Positions 1 through 8,801 of a stretch of 18,689 bases of DNA are shown in pieces. How positions within the stretch are numbered: position 1 is the stretch's first letter; each line of letters begins with the position of its first letter. The position numbers and the translations under genes were made by a program. The stretch comes from an uncultured Ruminococcus sp. (GTDB lineage Bacteria; Bacillota; Clostridia; Oscillospirales; Ruminococcaceae). The stretch spans positions 1 to 18,689 of the forward strand of contig CABQIF010000030.1 of the NCBI GenBank assembly GCA_902464115.1, in the 5' to 3' direction. Below the pieces are notes generated by a model that had not been told where the DNA came from, ran no database searches, and saw only the letters and a program-made list of their open reading frames with translations.

Positions 1-82
1 GAAAAAAGTATCCTAATTTTCCTGCCATCTCCAAATTTCTGCTCATAATCTATAAATTTCTATAAAAAATCAAGCAAACAAA

Positions 83-111
83 TTGACGTTGCTGCATATC
101 TGTGCTATAAT
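83..111 (+). promoter_or_regulatory. Sigma-A promoter of uppP
   Basis: A -35 box TTGACG (83-88) and a perfect -10 box TATAAT (106-111) are separated by 17 bases. Transcription would start near 118, giving a leader of about 27 bases before the uppP start at 145, with a GGAAG ribosome binding site in between. Bases 1-82 upstream are AT-rich and show no gene. Confidence 0.85.
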
Positions 112-144
112 AAAAAAACAATAAAGAAAGGAAGTTTTTTACTG

Positions 145-1005
145 ATGTTTTGGGAACTTTTAAAAGCACTCTTCTTAGGCATTGTAGAGGGTGTGACCGA
201 ATGGCTGCCCATCAGCAGCACCGGACACCTGATTTTAGTGGATGCCTTTTTGAAGCTGGATGCCAGCGATGCATTTAAAGAAATGTTCGACGTGGTCATT
301 CAGCTGGGTGCAATTCTTGCCGTGTTCGTCATCTACTGGAAAAACCTTTGGCCGTTTCACAAGAAAGAAACCAACCCCAACCCCCTGACAAAAACCGGAT
401 TCGGGGCGTGTGTGCAGAAAAATATTTTGCAGATGTGGTGCAAGGTCTTGGTTGCCTGCGTACCGGCTGCGATAGTCGGGTTGCTGTTCGATGATGTCTT
501 TCATGCACTCTTCTATAATCCGATTACGGTTGCCATTATGCTGATCTTGTTTGGTGTTGCGTTTATTGTAATTGAACGCTGGCAGAAAACCAAACAGCCC
601 CGCATTCATTCCATTGGCGGACTGGATTACAAAACTGTGCTGCTGATCGGTGCATTTCAGCTGATCGCAGCAGTATTCCCAGGAACTTCCCGTTCTGGTG
701 CAACCATTGTCGGAGCGTTGCTGCTGGGTGTTTCCCGTACCGCTGCGGCAGAATTTACGTTCTACTTAGCTGTTCCGGTCATGGCTGGTGCAAGCCTGTT
801 AAAGCTGGTCAAGTTTGGCTTCCACTTCACAGGCATGGAATTTGCCATTCTGCTGGTCGGCATGGTCAGTGCGTTCGTGGTTTCCATCTTTATCATCCGA
901 TTCCTGATGGATTACATCCGCAAGCATGACTTCACCGTTTTCGGCTGGTATCGAATTGTCCTCGGTATTCTAGTCTTGATTTTTGCAGCTGTCGGCGTCA
1001 TCTGA
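145..1005 (+). CDS. uppP: Undecaprenyl-diphosphatase UppP (BacA family)
   Basis: Integral membrane phosphatase that converts undecaprenyl diphosphate to undecaprenyl phosphate, recycling the lipid carrier for peptidoglycan and other envelope glycans; high dosage gives bacitracin resistance in this family. The 286-residue protein has the family length and several hydrophobic segments. Both signature regions are present: the glutamate-rich motif E15-G-V-T-E19 running into LPISSTGH (21-28), and PGTSRSG (179-185), which together form the active site. The start at 145 follows an AAAGGAAG ribosome binding site. The gene has its own promoter at 83-111 and a strong terminator at 1019-1054, so it appears monocistronic. 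It would supply carrier lipid to the glycan locus downstream, but that is its general role and not evidence of a dedicated link. Confidence 0.97.
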   Translation: MFWELLKALFLGIVEGVTEWLPISSTGHLILVDAFLKLDASDAFKEMFDVVIQLGAILAVFVIYWKNLWPFHKKETNPNPLTKTGFGACVQKNILQMWCKVLVACVPAAIVGLLFDDVFHALFYNPITVAIMLILFGVAFIVIERWQKTKQPRIHSIGGLDYKTVLLIGAFQLIAAVFPGTSRSGATIVGALLLGVSRTAAAEFTFYLAVPVMAGASLLKLVKFGFHFTGMEFAILLVGMVSAFVVSIFIIRFLMDYIRKHDFTVFGWYRIVLGILVLIFAAVGVI

Positions 1006-1018
1006 CAACTGATTTCAA

Positions 1019-1054
1019 AACCGTTGTACTGCTTTTGCGGTGCAGCGGTTTTTT
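1019..1054 (+). terminator. Rho-independent terminator of uppP
   Basis: A 14-bp stem (1019-1032 with 1037-1050, three G-U pairs) closed by a TTTT loop is followed by a run of six T (1049-1054). It lies 14 bases after the uppP stop and just ahead of the next promoter, so it isolates uppP from the regulator gene. Confidence 0.88.
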
Positions 1055-1067
1055 CTTTGCAAAAAAA

Positions 1068-1097
1068 TTGACAATTTCACTGCTTTTGTGCTATAAT
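1068..1097 (+). promoter_or_regulatory. Sigma-A promoter of the regulator-tgt-dockerin operon
   Basis: Perfect TTGACA (1068-1073) and TATAAT (1092-1097) boxes are spaced 18 bases apart. The start of the regulator gene at 1146 lies about 40 bases beyond the expected transcript start. No further promoter or terminator is obvious before 4090, so regulator, tgt and the dockerin gene may share this promoter. Confidence 0.82.
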
Positions 1098-1145
1098 AAA
1101 ATAATTGTATATTTTCGTTCCAATTTTACAGGAGGATTTATTACC

Positions 1146-1598
1146 ATGTTCTTCTCGGACAAACTGCGGTCGCTGCGAACGCAAGCCAATCTCTCACAAG
1201 AGGATCTTGCAGATGAACTGCACGTCAGCCGTCAGTCCGTTTCCAAATGGGAATCGGGGATTTCTTTTCCAGAAATTGAAAAACTCATTTCCATCAGCGA
1301 CTATTTTCATGTTTCCTTGGATGCCTTGCTGAAAGCACCGCTGCACGATACCCCGATTACGGAAACCATGGATCGGCTGGGGTTGCAATTCTTAGGTTCT
1401 TCGCAGTCCATGCACGACATCTCTCAGCAATTGGTCACCATTATGCAGGATGGAAAAATTGATGCACAGGAAGCCTTGCAACTGCAACAAATTCTATGTG
1501 CCTTGGATCACATCATGCAGGACATCCGCAAACTGAAACAGACTTTTTCCACAGCCTGTACCACAAATACAACCGGTGCGTCCGGTTCTGAATCTTAA
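1146..1598 (+). CDS. XRE-family helix-turn-helix transcriptional regulator
   Basis: Cytoplasmic DNA-binding protein of 150 residues. Residues about 5-62 form a Cro/CI-type helix-turn-helix: a leading LRSLR helix, SQEDLADELHVSRQSVSKWE (17-36) as the two core helices, and the usual SLDALL closing segment (57-62). The rest (about 70-135) is predicted helical without a recognised ligand domain and could mediate dimerisation. An in-frame start exists 37 codons upstream at 1035, but it lies inside the uppP terminator and upstream of the promoter, while ATG 1146 has AGGAGGA placed correctly (about 1130). The gene is 24 bases upstream of tgt. Its target is unknown; autoregulation of the short operon is a reasonable guess. 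Confidence 0.9.
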   Translation: MFFSDKLRSLRTQANLSQEDLADELHVSRQSVSKWESGISFPEIEKLISISDYFHVSLDALLKAPLHDTPITETMDRLGLQFLGSSQSMHDISQQLVTIMQDGKIDAQEALQLQQILCALDHIMQDIRKLKQTFSTACTTNTTGASGSES

Positions 1599-1622
1599 AT
1601 CTTAAATCGAAAAGGAGTTATT

Positions 1623-2753
1623 ATGTATACCTGTATCAAAACAGAAGGAGCTGCCAGACGGGGCGTTTTTGAAACCGTACACGGCACGATTCAAACCCCA
1701 TTTTTCATGAATGTTGGAACAGCTGCTGCCATTAAAGGCGGTATCTCTTCCATTGACTTGGTAAATTTAAAATGTCAAGTGGAACTTTGCAACACCTATC
1801 ACTTGCATCTCCGCCCAGGTGATACCGTCATCCGCCAGATGGGTGGTCTGCATCAGTTTATGCACTGGAACAAGCCGATTCTCACAGACAGCGGCGGATT
1901 TCAAGTGTTCTCTCTCGCAAAACTGCGAAAAATCAAGGAAGAGGGCGTTTATTTCCAATCCCATATTGACGGGAAACGGATTTTCATGGGGCCGGAAGAA
2001 AGCATGCAGATTCAATCTAACTTAGCTTCTACCATTGCTATGGCATTTGATGAATGCATAGAAAATCCCTCTCCATTCGACTATGTCAAGGCATCCTGTG
2101 CCCGTACAGTTCGCTGGCTGGAACGCTGCCAGAAAAAAATGGCACAGCTGAACGCTGACCCGAACACCATCAACCAGCATCAACTTCTGTTCGGCATCAA
2201 TCAGGGCGGTACGTTTGACGGCTTACGAACAGCACACATGAAAGAAATCGCTACCATGGGCTTAGATGGCTATGCCATTGGCGGTCTGGCAGTTGGTGAG
2301 CCAACAGATGTGATGTATCACATCATCGAAGAAGTCGAACCGTTCATGCCGAAGGACAAGCCTCGTTACCTGATGGGCGTTGGAACGCCGTCCAACATCA
2401 TTGAAGCGGTTGCAAGAGGGGTCGATATGTTTGACTGCGTTATGCCGAGCCGAAATGCACGGCACGGCACAGTATTCACCTGGGACGGTATTCTGCACAT
2501 CACAAACGCCTGCTATGAAACCGACCCACAGCCGTTAGACCCGAAGTGTGACTGCCCGGTCTGCAAGAACTTCTCCAGAGCCTATATTCGCCATCTGTTC
2601 AAGGCAAAGGAACAGCTTGCCGGACGGCTCGCCGTGACACACAACCTGTATTTCTATAACACCTTGCTGGAAAAGATTCGGGAGGCATTGGATGAAGACC
2701 GGTTCGGAGCATTCCGGAATGAATATTCCGAAAAGCTGGCACAGAGGATTTAA
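1623..2753 (+). CDS. tgt: tRNA-guanine transglycosylase (queuosine pathway)
   Basis: Exchanges guanine-34 for preQ1 in the anticodons of tRNAs for Asp, Asn, His and Tyr, a step towards queuosine. The 376-residue length is normal for bacterial Tgt. Visible signatures: TDSGGFQ (88-94) with the conserved Asp89; MAFDEC (140-145); GLAVGEP (221-227); the catalytic nucleophile Asp271 in FDCVMPSRNARHGT (270-283); and a zinc site formed by Cys309, Cys311, Cys314 and His340. All expected residues are intact. The ATG at 1623 follows AAAAGGAG. The stop is only 2 bases before the dockerin gene, implying cotranscription; no queA, yajC or sec gene, the frequent neighbours of tgt, is present here. Confidence 0.97.
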   Translation: MYTCIKTEGAARRGVFETVHGTIQTPFFMNVGTAAAIKGGISSIDLVNLKCQVELCNTYHLHLRPGDTVIRQMGGLHQFMHWNKPILTDSGGFQVFSLAKLRKIKEEGVYFQSHIDGKRIFMGPEESMQIQSNLASTIAMAFDECIENPSPFDYVKASCARTVRWLERCQKKMAQLNADPNTINQHQLLFGINQGGTFDGLRTAHMKEIATMGLDGYAIGGLAVGEPTDVMYHIIEEVEPFMPKDKPRYLMGVGTPSNIIEAVARGVDMFDCVMPSRNARHGTVFTWDGILHITNACYETDPQPLDPKCDCPVCKNFSRAYIRHLFKAKEQLAGRLAVTHNLYFYNTLLEKIREALDEDRFGAFRNEYSEKLAQRI

Positions 2754-2755
2754 CC

Positions 2756-4090
2756 ATGACAGTGAAAAAGAGAATCATACAATTGGGACTGGGGGTTGCG
2801 GCGGCTGCTTTGCTGGCAGCCGTTCCGCCCTGTTCCGCATCTGCACAAGATGTTCTGTTTCCGGAAACCATTCAAGTAGAAAAATACACGGGAACATTTC
2901 AAAAAGAATTTCATATTGATATTGACAGTGACGGCGAAAAAGAAACAATTGGTTACTACTATGTTGGCTCTAAAAGAGATGGCTATTCTATATCAGATGT
3001 TTATTCTGTATTTGACACAAATTCAGAATCATATACTCTATATAAGAGAATTTCAAACGACCATATGAATTATAAATTTCATATCATTCAAGACAAAAAT
3101 ACAGGTGAAACCTTTCTCGGATATATTTATACAGATATGTTTGGCTCTGAAATGTTGTATCGATTTTATTCTGACAATCAAAGCAAATTGATAAGTAGTT
3201 ACAACGCTAATACGGATGGTTCAGATAAATTACAAGCGTATAAAACCTACATGAACAACGTGGATTTTCTCGATGAAATGGCTTATGGGCATGGTGATGT
3301 CGATGGAGATGCGGATGTCACAGTATCTGATGCCGTCAGCATTCTTTCCTACTATGCTGCAACTGCTGCTGGACAATCGCCAAGTTTCACAGAACCGCAA
3401 AAAAAGGCTTCCGATTTCAATCAAGATGGCATCATTGCCGTTGAGGATGCTGTCAAAACGCTTTCCCTCTATGCAGAACACGCTGCTGGTATCATTGATA
3501 CCGTTTTGCTTCCGGCTAATATCAGAAGAGATTCCAGCTTTGGTAATACGAACGTTGCAACAGATTCCAATCCTTTTCCACTAAAAAAAGGAACATTAGA
3601 AGCTACTTTTTATTTAGATATTGATGATGATGGAAAAAAAGAAACCATCGGTCAATATAGCCATATTAACACGGTTGGTCATAATCAAGTGGCTATGGAT
3701 CGTATGTTTCAAGTTTATGATAATGGGGTATTTCATAATTCTTATGGAGCTACAATTGATAATATGAATTTTTGGAAAACTATGCTTGTTTATGATCATA
3801 ATATTGATAAAGCATACCTTATAAATTATTGGACTCGACCAGCTGCTATGTATGCGTATGCTGTTTTAGCAGACATATACCCATCCTATAATCAATCAAA
3901 TTGGAACATATGTGTGTCATCAGATTCACCATCCGGCTCTCATTCAAATGCATTTAAAATCAATATCAATGGAAAAGAAGCAACCGAACAAGAATTATAC
4001 GATTATATGAATCAAGTTGAATTTATTTCTGACCCGGAAGAGAAAGAAAGCATATTAAATCAGTTCAAAAAAATTATCACTATTTACTGA
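2756..4090 (+). CDS. Secreted protein with a central dockerin and duplicated flanking domains
   Basis: Exported protein of 444 residues. Residues 1-30 are a signal peptide (basic start, Ala/Leu-rich core, cleavage probably after an ASA segment near 28-30). Residues about 178-245 are a type-I-like dockerin with two EF-hand-like calcium loops: D181, D183, D185, D192 and D220, N222, D224, D231, each followed by a helix. Dockerins bind cohesins to attach proteins to scaffoldins or the cell surface. Residues about 45-174 and 278-428 look like two copies of one unknown domain: both begin with a strand ending in DIDxDGxKETIG (54-66; 287-299) and both end with a YMNxV(D/E)F helix. No glycosidase motif was recognised. 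The start has AGAGGAT upstream and lies 2 bases after the tgt stop. The flanking domains are visibly more AT-rich than tgt or the dockerin segment. Function unknown; a carbohydrate-binding or structural role is a guess. Confidence 0.87.
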   Translation: MTVKKRIIQLGLGVAAAALLAAVPPCSASAQDVLFPETIQVEKYTGTFQKEFHIDIDSDGEKETIGYYYVGSKRDGYSISDVYSVFDTNSESYTLYKRISNDHMNYKFHIIQDKNTGETFLGYIYTDMFGSEMLYRFYSDNQSKLISSYNANTDGSDKLQAYKTYMNNVDFLDEMAYGHGDVDGDADVTVSDAVSILSYYAATAAGQSPSFTEPQKKASDFNQDGIIAVEDAVKTLSLYAEHAAGIIDTVLLPANIRRDSSFGNTNVATDSNPFPLKKGTLEATFYLDIDDDGKKETIGQYSHINTVGHNQVAMDRMFQVYDNGVFHNSYGATIDNMNFWKTMLVYDHNIDKAYLINYWTRPAAMYAYAVLADIYPSYNQSNWNICVSSDSPSGSHSNAFKININGKEATEQELYDYMNQVEFISDPEEKESILNQFKKIITIY

Positions 4091-4099
4091 TAAAAACAA

Positions 4100-4143
4100 A
4101 ACAGCCAGCCCCCTGCATTTTCCGCAAGGGACTGGCTGTTTTT
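4100..4143. terminator. Bidirectional terminator between converging genes
   Basis: A 17-base inverted repeat (4100-4116 with 4124-4140, two C-A mismatches) carries T runs on both sides: GTTTTT at 4138-4143 on the + strand and TTTTGTTTTTA on the - strand, just left of the stem. It sits between the stops of the dockerin gene (4090, +) and the PPT-FrhB gene (4161, -) and can end both transcripts. Confidence 0.92.
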
Positions 4144-4160
4144 GGATTCTGTTGTGATGA

Positions 4161-6854
4161 TTACGGCTTAGCCTCTGTAATATAGAGATAGTCAATTGCA
4201 AGGAATCTGCCCTCGCCTGCAATCTGCATTGCACCAACCATGAATTCTGAATAAATATCATTATTTGGTACAAAATCCTTGGAAATGGTCACCCATTCCT
4301 TTGCATCGGTCGGCTGAACCTTATGACGATGAATGATTTGCAGCCGCTTAGAACCTGCTTCCTTGATATGCAGATTCAGCCACTGTGTTTCTGTCTGAAT
4401 CTTGAATCGCATATACAGATGATACTGCTTGCCCTTTTTCAAACTCATAGAAAGCGGCATGCTTGCATAATTCCCCGGCGTTGGCTTCTGTTCTTTCGGA
4501 ATCAAAACCAACTTTCCCTGAATGAAATGCTGTTCCCACATATGGAAATCATACTGGAATCCAACCTGCTGGGAATGGAACTGCAGCGGATTTAACTGTT
4601 CCGATGGAACTTCCGTCAGCTTATGCTGGTCAAATGCTAACTTCACGGCTTCAGAGAATGGCTTTGTCTGAATCTTATCAAAGAATGCATCCCGATACGG
4701 AGAAGCATAATTATGCTTGCCCTCTAATACATATCCATTTCCGCCAATCCATTTCAACGGAACTTCTTTCTTCAGAGCCAGTTCCTGTTCGGAAATTTGG
4801 TCAAAGAACGCCCGTCCTTTTTCACTGTTGCAGAGTACAACGGAAACGCCCTTTGTATAATCAAATTCCGGCATTCTCTTAGAGATGCCCCAAAAGTCCC
4901 CGATGGTGATATCGCCGAATCGTGGAAGCTGCTGATATTTACAGTTCTGACAATGCGGTGCACACATGGTGTGGCTATGGAATGCTTTTTGATAGGCATC
5001 CTGTTCTGTTCCCTGCCGCAAAACTTGTGTTCCATTTTTCAAATCTGCCTTGACTGCAATGCAATTCCAGCCCTTCGATTTATCCCGAAATTCATAGCGT
5101 TCTACTTGGTCACCAAAAGCATCCTGTAGGTATTTCTGGAAAAATCCGGCAGATGGTGCGTTTCCGCAGAACAAATCAACCGTAATCAGATTCTCATAAT
5201 CTTTGCCCAAATAGGCACGCAGTCCGGCAATCTGACATGGGCAGCCTGAGAATAACACAAACTGTCCCTGTTCCAACCGCTTCTTCACCTGTGCATCGAT
5301 ATTGCCTAAATAGCTTTGCAAATACTTTGACTTTCGCAGTTTCGGCAGTTCCGATTCCTGCTCAATCAAAATATGTTCCACAGAAAGGTCATCCTTCCAT
5401 GCAGCACCGCCAACAACACCCTGCTTTTCAAACGCTTTCTTTGCCAGCAGAGAGAAGATTCCGCCACTGGAGCTCTTTTTCAGCAATTCCGCATCGGATG
5501 CAATCGCCGCATAACAGTTCGGTGTTTTTGTATGCGGATTAGATGGCAACTTGTAAGCAGGACACACCTTCAAGCACTTTCCGCAGTTGATACAAGCAGT
5601 ATCATTCAATACAGAACGATAGAAACCGTGTTCATCTGGTTTTAATTCCAATGCCTTGACTGGACAGGTGCTGACACACGCACCACAGCCCACACATTCT
5701 TCTACTGGCAGATGCATGGTAATGGTTTTTCCAAATTTGCTTTCCATGGAAACTGGTTTTTTCTCATGTGTTTTCAGAGCATGTTCAAACCATTTCATGG
5801 AAAGATTCTTCTGTACATCAATTCTCTTATAAACAGAATCATAATCAATTTGATGTTCCAGTCCCAATGAGAAAAATTTTTCCGCAATTGCTTTCGGAGA
5901 TTCCACCATGTAATTCAGCAATCCAAATTCTCCCAGCAAATAAGAAAACCGTCCGCCACCTCTTCCATTGTTCTTTAAAACAACAAATGGTTTCTTGAAA
6001 ATAATAGAGAAACACGAACCGTGGAATGAGTCTGTCAAAACAAATCTTGCATTCTTATAAAGGTATAACCATTCTTGCACAGTTGTGTTGGTTAAATATT
6101 CTACCCGTGAAGAAGAAATATCCAGATTTCGCTTGCAATTTTCGACATCACTTGCTTCATTGAATACTACAATGACCTTTTTCTTTGTAGATTCAGCAAC
6201 TTGTTGAATGCTTTGTCCAATTTCTTTATTTGGATCCAAAATATATGCAAAAATAAATTCCTCTGGAACAGAAAAATCAGTTTCTCGAATCAAGTCATGA
6301 TACTTTTCTACTGGGCAAAGAAAAACAGGATCTAATACTAACTTTGCAGGTGTATCAAAATCATTTTCACAAATTTTCTTTGAAAAATCATCTCGAACAG
6401 AAATTGCATCAAACCGCTGCAAATTCGTCTTTGTGATACCTCTTTCGCTATCTGGCCCATTATACTTGTTCTTTCCAAAGGAAGTCGCATAAGCAATCTT
6501 AATCTTATCATCATTTACAAAATCAAAGAAATAAGATTGCCCATATGGTCTACTTAATCCGTAGTTCCACATTTGGTCAGAACCAAGTAGAAATATGTCA
6601 AACATATCATTCAATTGATTCATTTCATTCAGACGCAGCAATGGTGTAATATTGTAACGCCCATCCGCAAAGCAAAGCGGATGCGAACGGCGAAGCTGTT
6701 TTACATCCACGTTCGCACCGAGTGGATTCTTAATCATCGCATAGGTCAGGTTCATCGATTCCAACACTTTTGACAATGCATAATAGGTAATCATGCTGCC
6801 ATAATTGTTGCCATACCACAAACCGTATACGGCTACATCATACTTTTTTTCCAA
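4161..6854 (-). CDS. PPT - ferredoxin/FrhB fusion with C-terminal beta-rich domain
   Basis: Protein of 897 residues. Residues 1-370 are a polysaccharide pyruvyl transferase domain (PF04230-like), a family that moves pyruvate from phosphoenolpyruvate onto sugars as a ketal: GNNYGS (15-20), GSDQMWN (91-97), SVRDD (152-156) and DSFHG (275-279). Residues 383-435 are a two-cluster ferredoxin (C387, C390, C393, C397 and C421, C424, C427, C431). Residues about 445-720 are an FrhB-like region (SSSGG 461-465, GCPCQ 537-541, cysteines 631, 635 and 638, GDFWG 652-656), related to the flavin/Fe-S beta subunit of F420 hydrogenase. Residues about 757-897 are beta-strand-rich, with a closing (L)AIDYLYI strand typical of jelly-roll binding modules (inference). 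It starts with TTG, set by GGGAGG 8 bases upstream. Last gene of a three-gene operon, 21 bases after the transferase gene. Substrate and redox role are unknown. Confidence 0.9.
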   Translation of the reverse strand: MEKKYDVAVYGLWYGNNYGSMITYYALSKVLESMNLTYAMIKNPLGANVDVKQLRRSHPLCFADGRYNITPLLRLNEMNQLNDMFDIFLLGSDQMWNYGLSRPYGQSYFFDFVNDDKIKIAYATSFGKNKYNGPDSERGITKTNLQRFDAISVRDDFSKKICENDFDTPAKLVLDPVFLCPVEKYHDLIRETDFSVPEEFIFAYILDPNKEIGQSIQQVAESTKKKVIVVFNEASDVENCKRNLDISSSRVEYLTNTTVQEWLYLYKNARFVLTDSFHGSCFSIIFKKPFVVLKNNGRGGGRFSYLLGEFGLLNYMVESPKAIAEKFFSLGLEHQIDYDSVYKRIDVQKNLSMKWFEHALKTHEKKPVSMESKFGKTITMHLPVEECVGCGACVSTCPVKALELKPDEHGFYRSVLNDTACINCGKCLKVCPAYKLPSNPHTKTPNCYAAIASDAELLKKSSSGGIFSLLAKKAFEKQGVVGGAAWKDDLSVEHILIEQESELPKLRKSKYLQSYLGNIDAQVKKRLEQGQFVLFSGCPCQIAGLRAYLGKDYENLITVDLFCGNAPSAGFFQKYLQDAFGDQVERYEFRDKSKGWNCIAVKADLKNGTQVLRQGTEQDAYQKAFHSHTMCAPHCQNCKYQQLPRFGDITIGDFWGISKRMPEFDYTKGVSVVLCNSEKGRAFFDQISEQELALKKEVPLKWIGGNGYVLEGKHNYASPYRDAFFDKIQTKPFSEAVKLAFDQHKLTEVPSEQLNPLQFHSQQVGFQYDFHMWEQHFIQGKLVLIPKEQKPTPGNYASMPLSMSLKKGKQYHLYMRFKIQTETQWLNLHIKEAGSKRLQIIHRHKVQPTDAKEWVTISKDFVPNNDIYSEFMVGAMQIAGEGRFLAIDYLYITEAKP

Positions 6855-6862
6855 TGAAACGG

Positions 6863-6868
6863 CCTCCC
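6863..6868 (-). promoter_or_regulatory. Ribosome binding site that fixes a TTG start
   Basis: On the - strand GGGAGG (6868-6863) lies 8 bases before TTG at 6854-6852. No ATG or GTG lies at a suitable distance, and the protein reads straight into the conserved PPT start (YDVAVYGLWYGNNYGS). TTG is therefore the likely start codon. Confidence 0.8.
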
Positions 6869-6875
6869 GTCAATC

Positions 6876-8786
6876 TTATTTTTTTGCCTCCGACATATGC
6901 AGGTATTCTCTCCAGAACGATTCAGACTGTAACGTGCCAGCTGCCTGCTGATACATCTGTTCAATCTGTTTCCGGTTCTGCTTATAATACCGCATCACTC
7001 GCTGATACCGCTGTTTCAGCTGCTGATACCGCTGCTTGTCCCGCTTTCTCAGGTAAGCAGTATGGTCAAATGGGCTGACTGCCAGAACCTGTTCTGCAAA
7101 GTATTCCTTCGTCGGGTCATCAAACCAGTCATAAGCAATGACTGCTGTTTTATCTTTCTTCAAGAACCAATCCGGCAATTTCTGCCCGTTATCGGTCACT
7201 TCATACCACCACTTCTGTGTTGGGGTAAGCTGTTTCTTTTCTTTTCGATAAACGCTGTCAAAGTTCACCGGCTTGGAATAGACCATTGCAACCGGACGCA
7301 TCTTTTCATTCTTTGCTGCATGGGATTTCATAATCTGTTCGCCCTGCGGTGTTTTCATGAAATCCGGCCCTGCACAGAATTCTTCTACTGCATCCAGCAG
7401 CAAATCACAGTTGTTATAAGCCAGACGGCGAATTTCTGTTTCAAAGAAGCCCTGAATTCGCTTGATAAAGTCAATGTCCTTGCAAATGCCGCTCATTGCC
7501 TGAATAATCAAGCTGTTCCGGTGTACCATGTACAATTCCAGATTGGCGTTGAACTTATTCGCAAAGCCCTTGTGCCAGATGCAGATGCCATTCAAGGTCA
7601 AAAATTCTGCATGGTTGGCAACGGAAAATTCTACGTCATCGCCACGAATGAACAGTGGAACTGGCAGATGACTGCGGTCAATTTTCTTGACTGGAATGCA
7701 GCAATACCACCATCCAGCATAGGAATCTTCATGGAAATCGACATCTTCATCATTTTCAAAGACGCAATCCCAGCGGTGCATTTCCATAATCCGCTTATTT
7801 GGACCATAAGAACCATCATCGTGTACATAGCCAACGTCTTCGTGCTGCAAGTTCATCTGTTCAAAGTAAAGCATTGCACCGCTGACATAGCGTTCGCTAT
7901 ACTGCGGTTTTACCAGTGCCAACAACGAATAGGTACGAATGAAGCTTTCCGGCAACACCATAACATCATCGTCCATCAGCAGAACATGGGTTGCCTTGAA
8001 ATCTTCTGCACTGATGGATTCCAGAATGCCTCTTGTAAAGCCGCCTGCTCCGCCAACATTTTCATTCGGGTAAACGTGAATGTATTCGCTGTTGAATTCA
8101 TCTGGATCTAATGTTCTGCCGTTGTCGATAATCCGCAGGCGAATGTGATCCTTTGCCGGTTCATCACTGTAGAACAGTTCCCGTTCCAGAATGCCAATGT
8201 TCCGAGTAATATAATCTTCTTTCTTAAAGGTTGTGGTTGCAATGGAAATCCGAACATCATTGATTTTTTCTTCTGGAATGACAGTTTCCCAGCTGCCACA
8301 TTCTACTTGGAAGCGGAAATCCGGTGCTTTTACGCCCTTTTTCTCAGCAATTTCCGTCTTTTTCTTTTCTTCCGGTGTCATCGGCAACACTTCAATCTGG
8401 AATCCAATGACTTGCCCCTTGCTGTCTTTCGGCACCATCATTTCAATGTCGGTCAGTTCTTTCAAAGCATAAATCACTGGCTCGTACATTTCTTTCTTGA
8501 TGTCTCTGCCCTCCCGATAATGCCCAAAGAGTTGCAGTTTGAAATGTCCCTTACAACGCAAATGCAGATAAATATCACCCACATTGGTATACTTCTTCCA
8601 CTTTCCGAGCGAGAAAGAATTGAAATAGGTAAAAAATTCTACAAAATCGCCCGGATTCAAATACTGAGAAGAAGTCAATGGGTCATAATGCATTCTTGCA
8701 CCACGATACATCATCCACCAGTGTTCTTCCAGCTGCAAATTATACCGAAAAATCAGATTTTGAATTTTAAACTTTACGTTTCTCAT
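6876..8786 (-). CDS. GlfT2-like galactofuranosyltransferase (copy 1)
   Basis: Protein of 636 residues, close to the 637 of mycobacterial GlfT2, which polymerises galactofuranose from UDP-Galf. The N-terminal barrel region shows the family's TYFNxF..KWxKYT pattern (53-66). The GT-A domain begins near 178 and contains NVGGAGGFTRG (243-253), the metal-binding DDD triad (272-274), the WW pair (359-360), RGDDVE (381-386) with the presumed catalytic acid pair, and WH (404-405) with the metal-ligand histidine position. The C-terminal part is helical and strongly basic (about 570-620), ending in an SFWxxYL motif shared with copy 2. No membrane segment is evident, so it is cytoplasmic or membrane-peripheral. 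ATG 8786 follows AAGGGG. It lies 15 bases after the PPT-like gene and 21 bases before the PPT-FrhB gene. All key residues are present, so it is probably active; galactofuranose as donor is supported by glf at 15126. The acceptor is unknown. Confidence 0.9.
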   Translation of the reverse strand: MRNVKFKIQNLIFRYNLQLEEHWWMMYRGARMHYDPLTSSQYLNPGDFVEFFTYFNSFSLGKWKKYTNVGDIYLHLRCKGHFKLQLFGHYREGRDIKKEMYEPVIYALKELTDIEMMVPKDSKGQVIGFQIEVLPMTPEEKKKTEIAEKKGVKAPDFRFQVECGSWETVIPEEKINDVRISIATTTFKKEDYITRNIGILERELFYSDEPAKDHIRLRIIDNGRTLDPDEFNSEYIHVYPNENVGGAGGFTRGILESISAEDFKATHVLLMDDDVMVLPESFIRTYSLLALVKPQYSERYVSGAMLYFEQMNLQHEDVGYVHDDGSYGPNKRIMEMHRWDCVFENDEDVDFHEDSYAGWWYCCIPVKKIDRSHLPVPLFIRGDDVEFSVANHAEFLTLNGICIWHKGFANKFNANLELYMVHRNSLIIQAMSGICKDIDFIKRIQGFFETEIRRLAYNNCDLLLDAVEEFCAGPDFMKTPQGEQIMKSHAAKNEKMRPVAMVYSKPVNFDSVYRKEKKQLTPTQKWWYEVTDNGQKLPDWFLKKDKTAVIAYDWFDDPTKEYFAEQVLAVSPFDHTAYLRKRDKQRYQQLKQRYQRVMRYYKQNRKQIEQMYQQAAGTLQSESFWREYLHMSEAKK

Positions 8787-8801
8787 AGATTCTTGTTCCC
8801 C

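Noticed and set aside
1035..1145. Longer N-terminus for the XRE regulator
   Set aside because: The extra codons overlap the uppP terminator and the -35/-10 region of the regulator's own promoter; ATG 1146 has a strong ribosome binding site.
7062..8111. 349-codon open frame on the + strand opposite the GlfT2-like copy 1, and a further one at 8145-8915
   Set aside because: They are antisense to a gene with intact DDD, WW and RGDDVE motifs. The products are low-complexity Phe/Ile/Asn-rich with no domain pattern.
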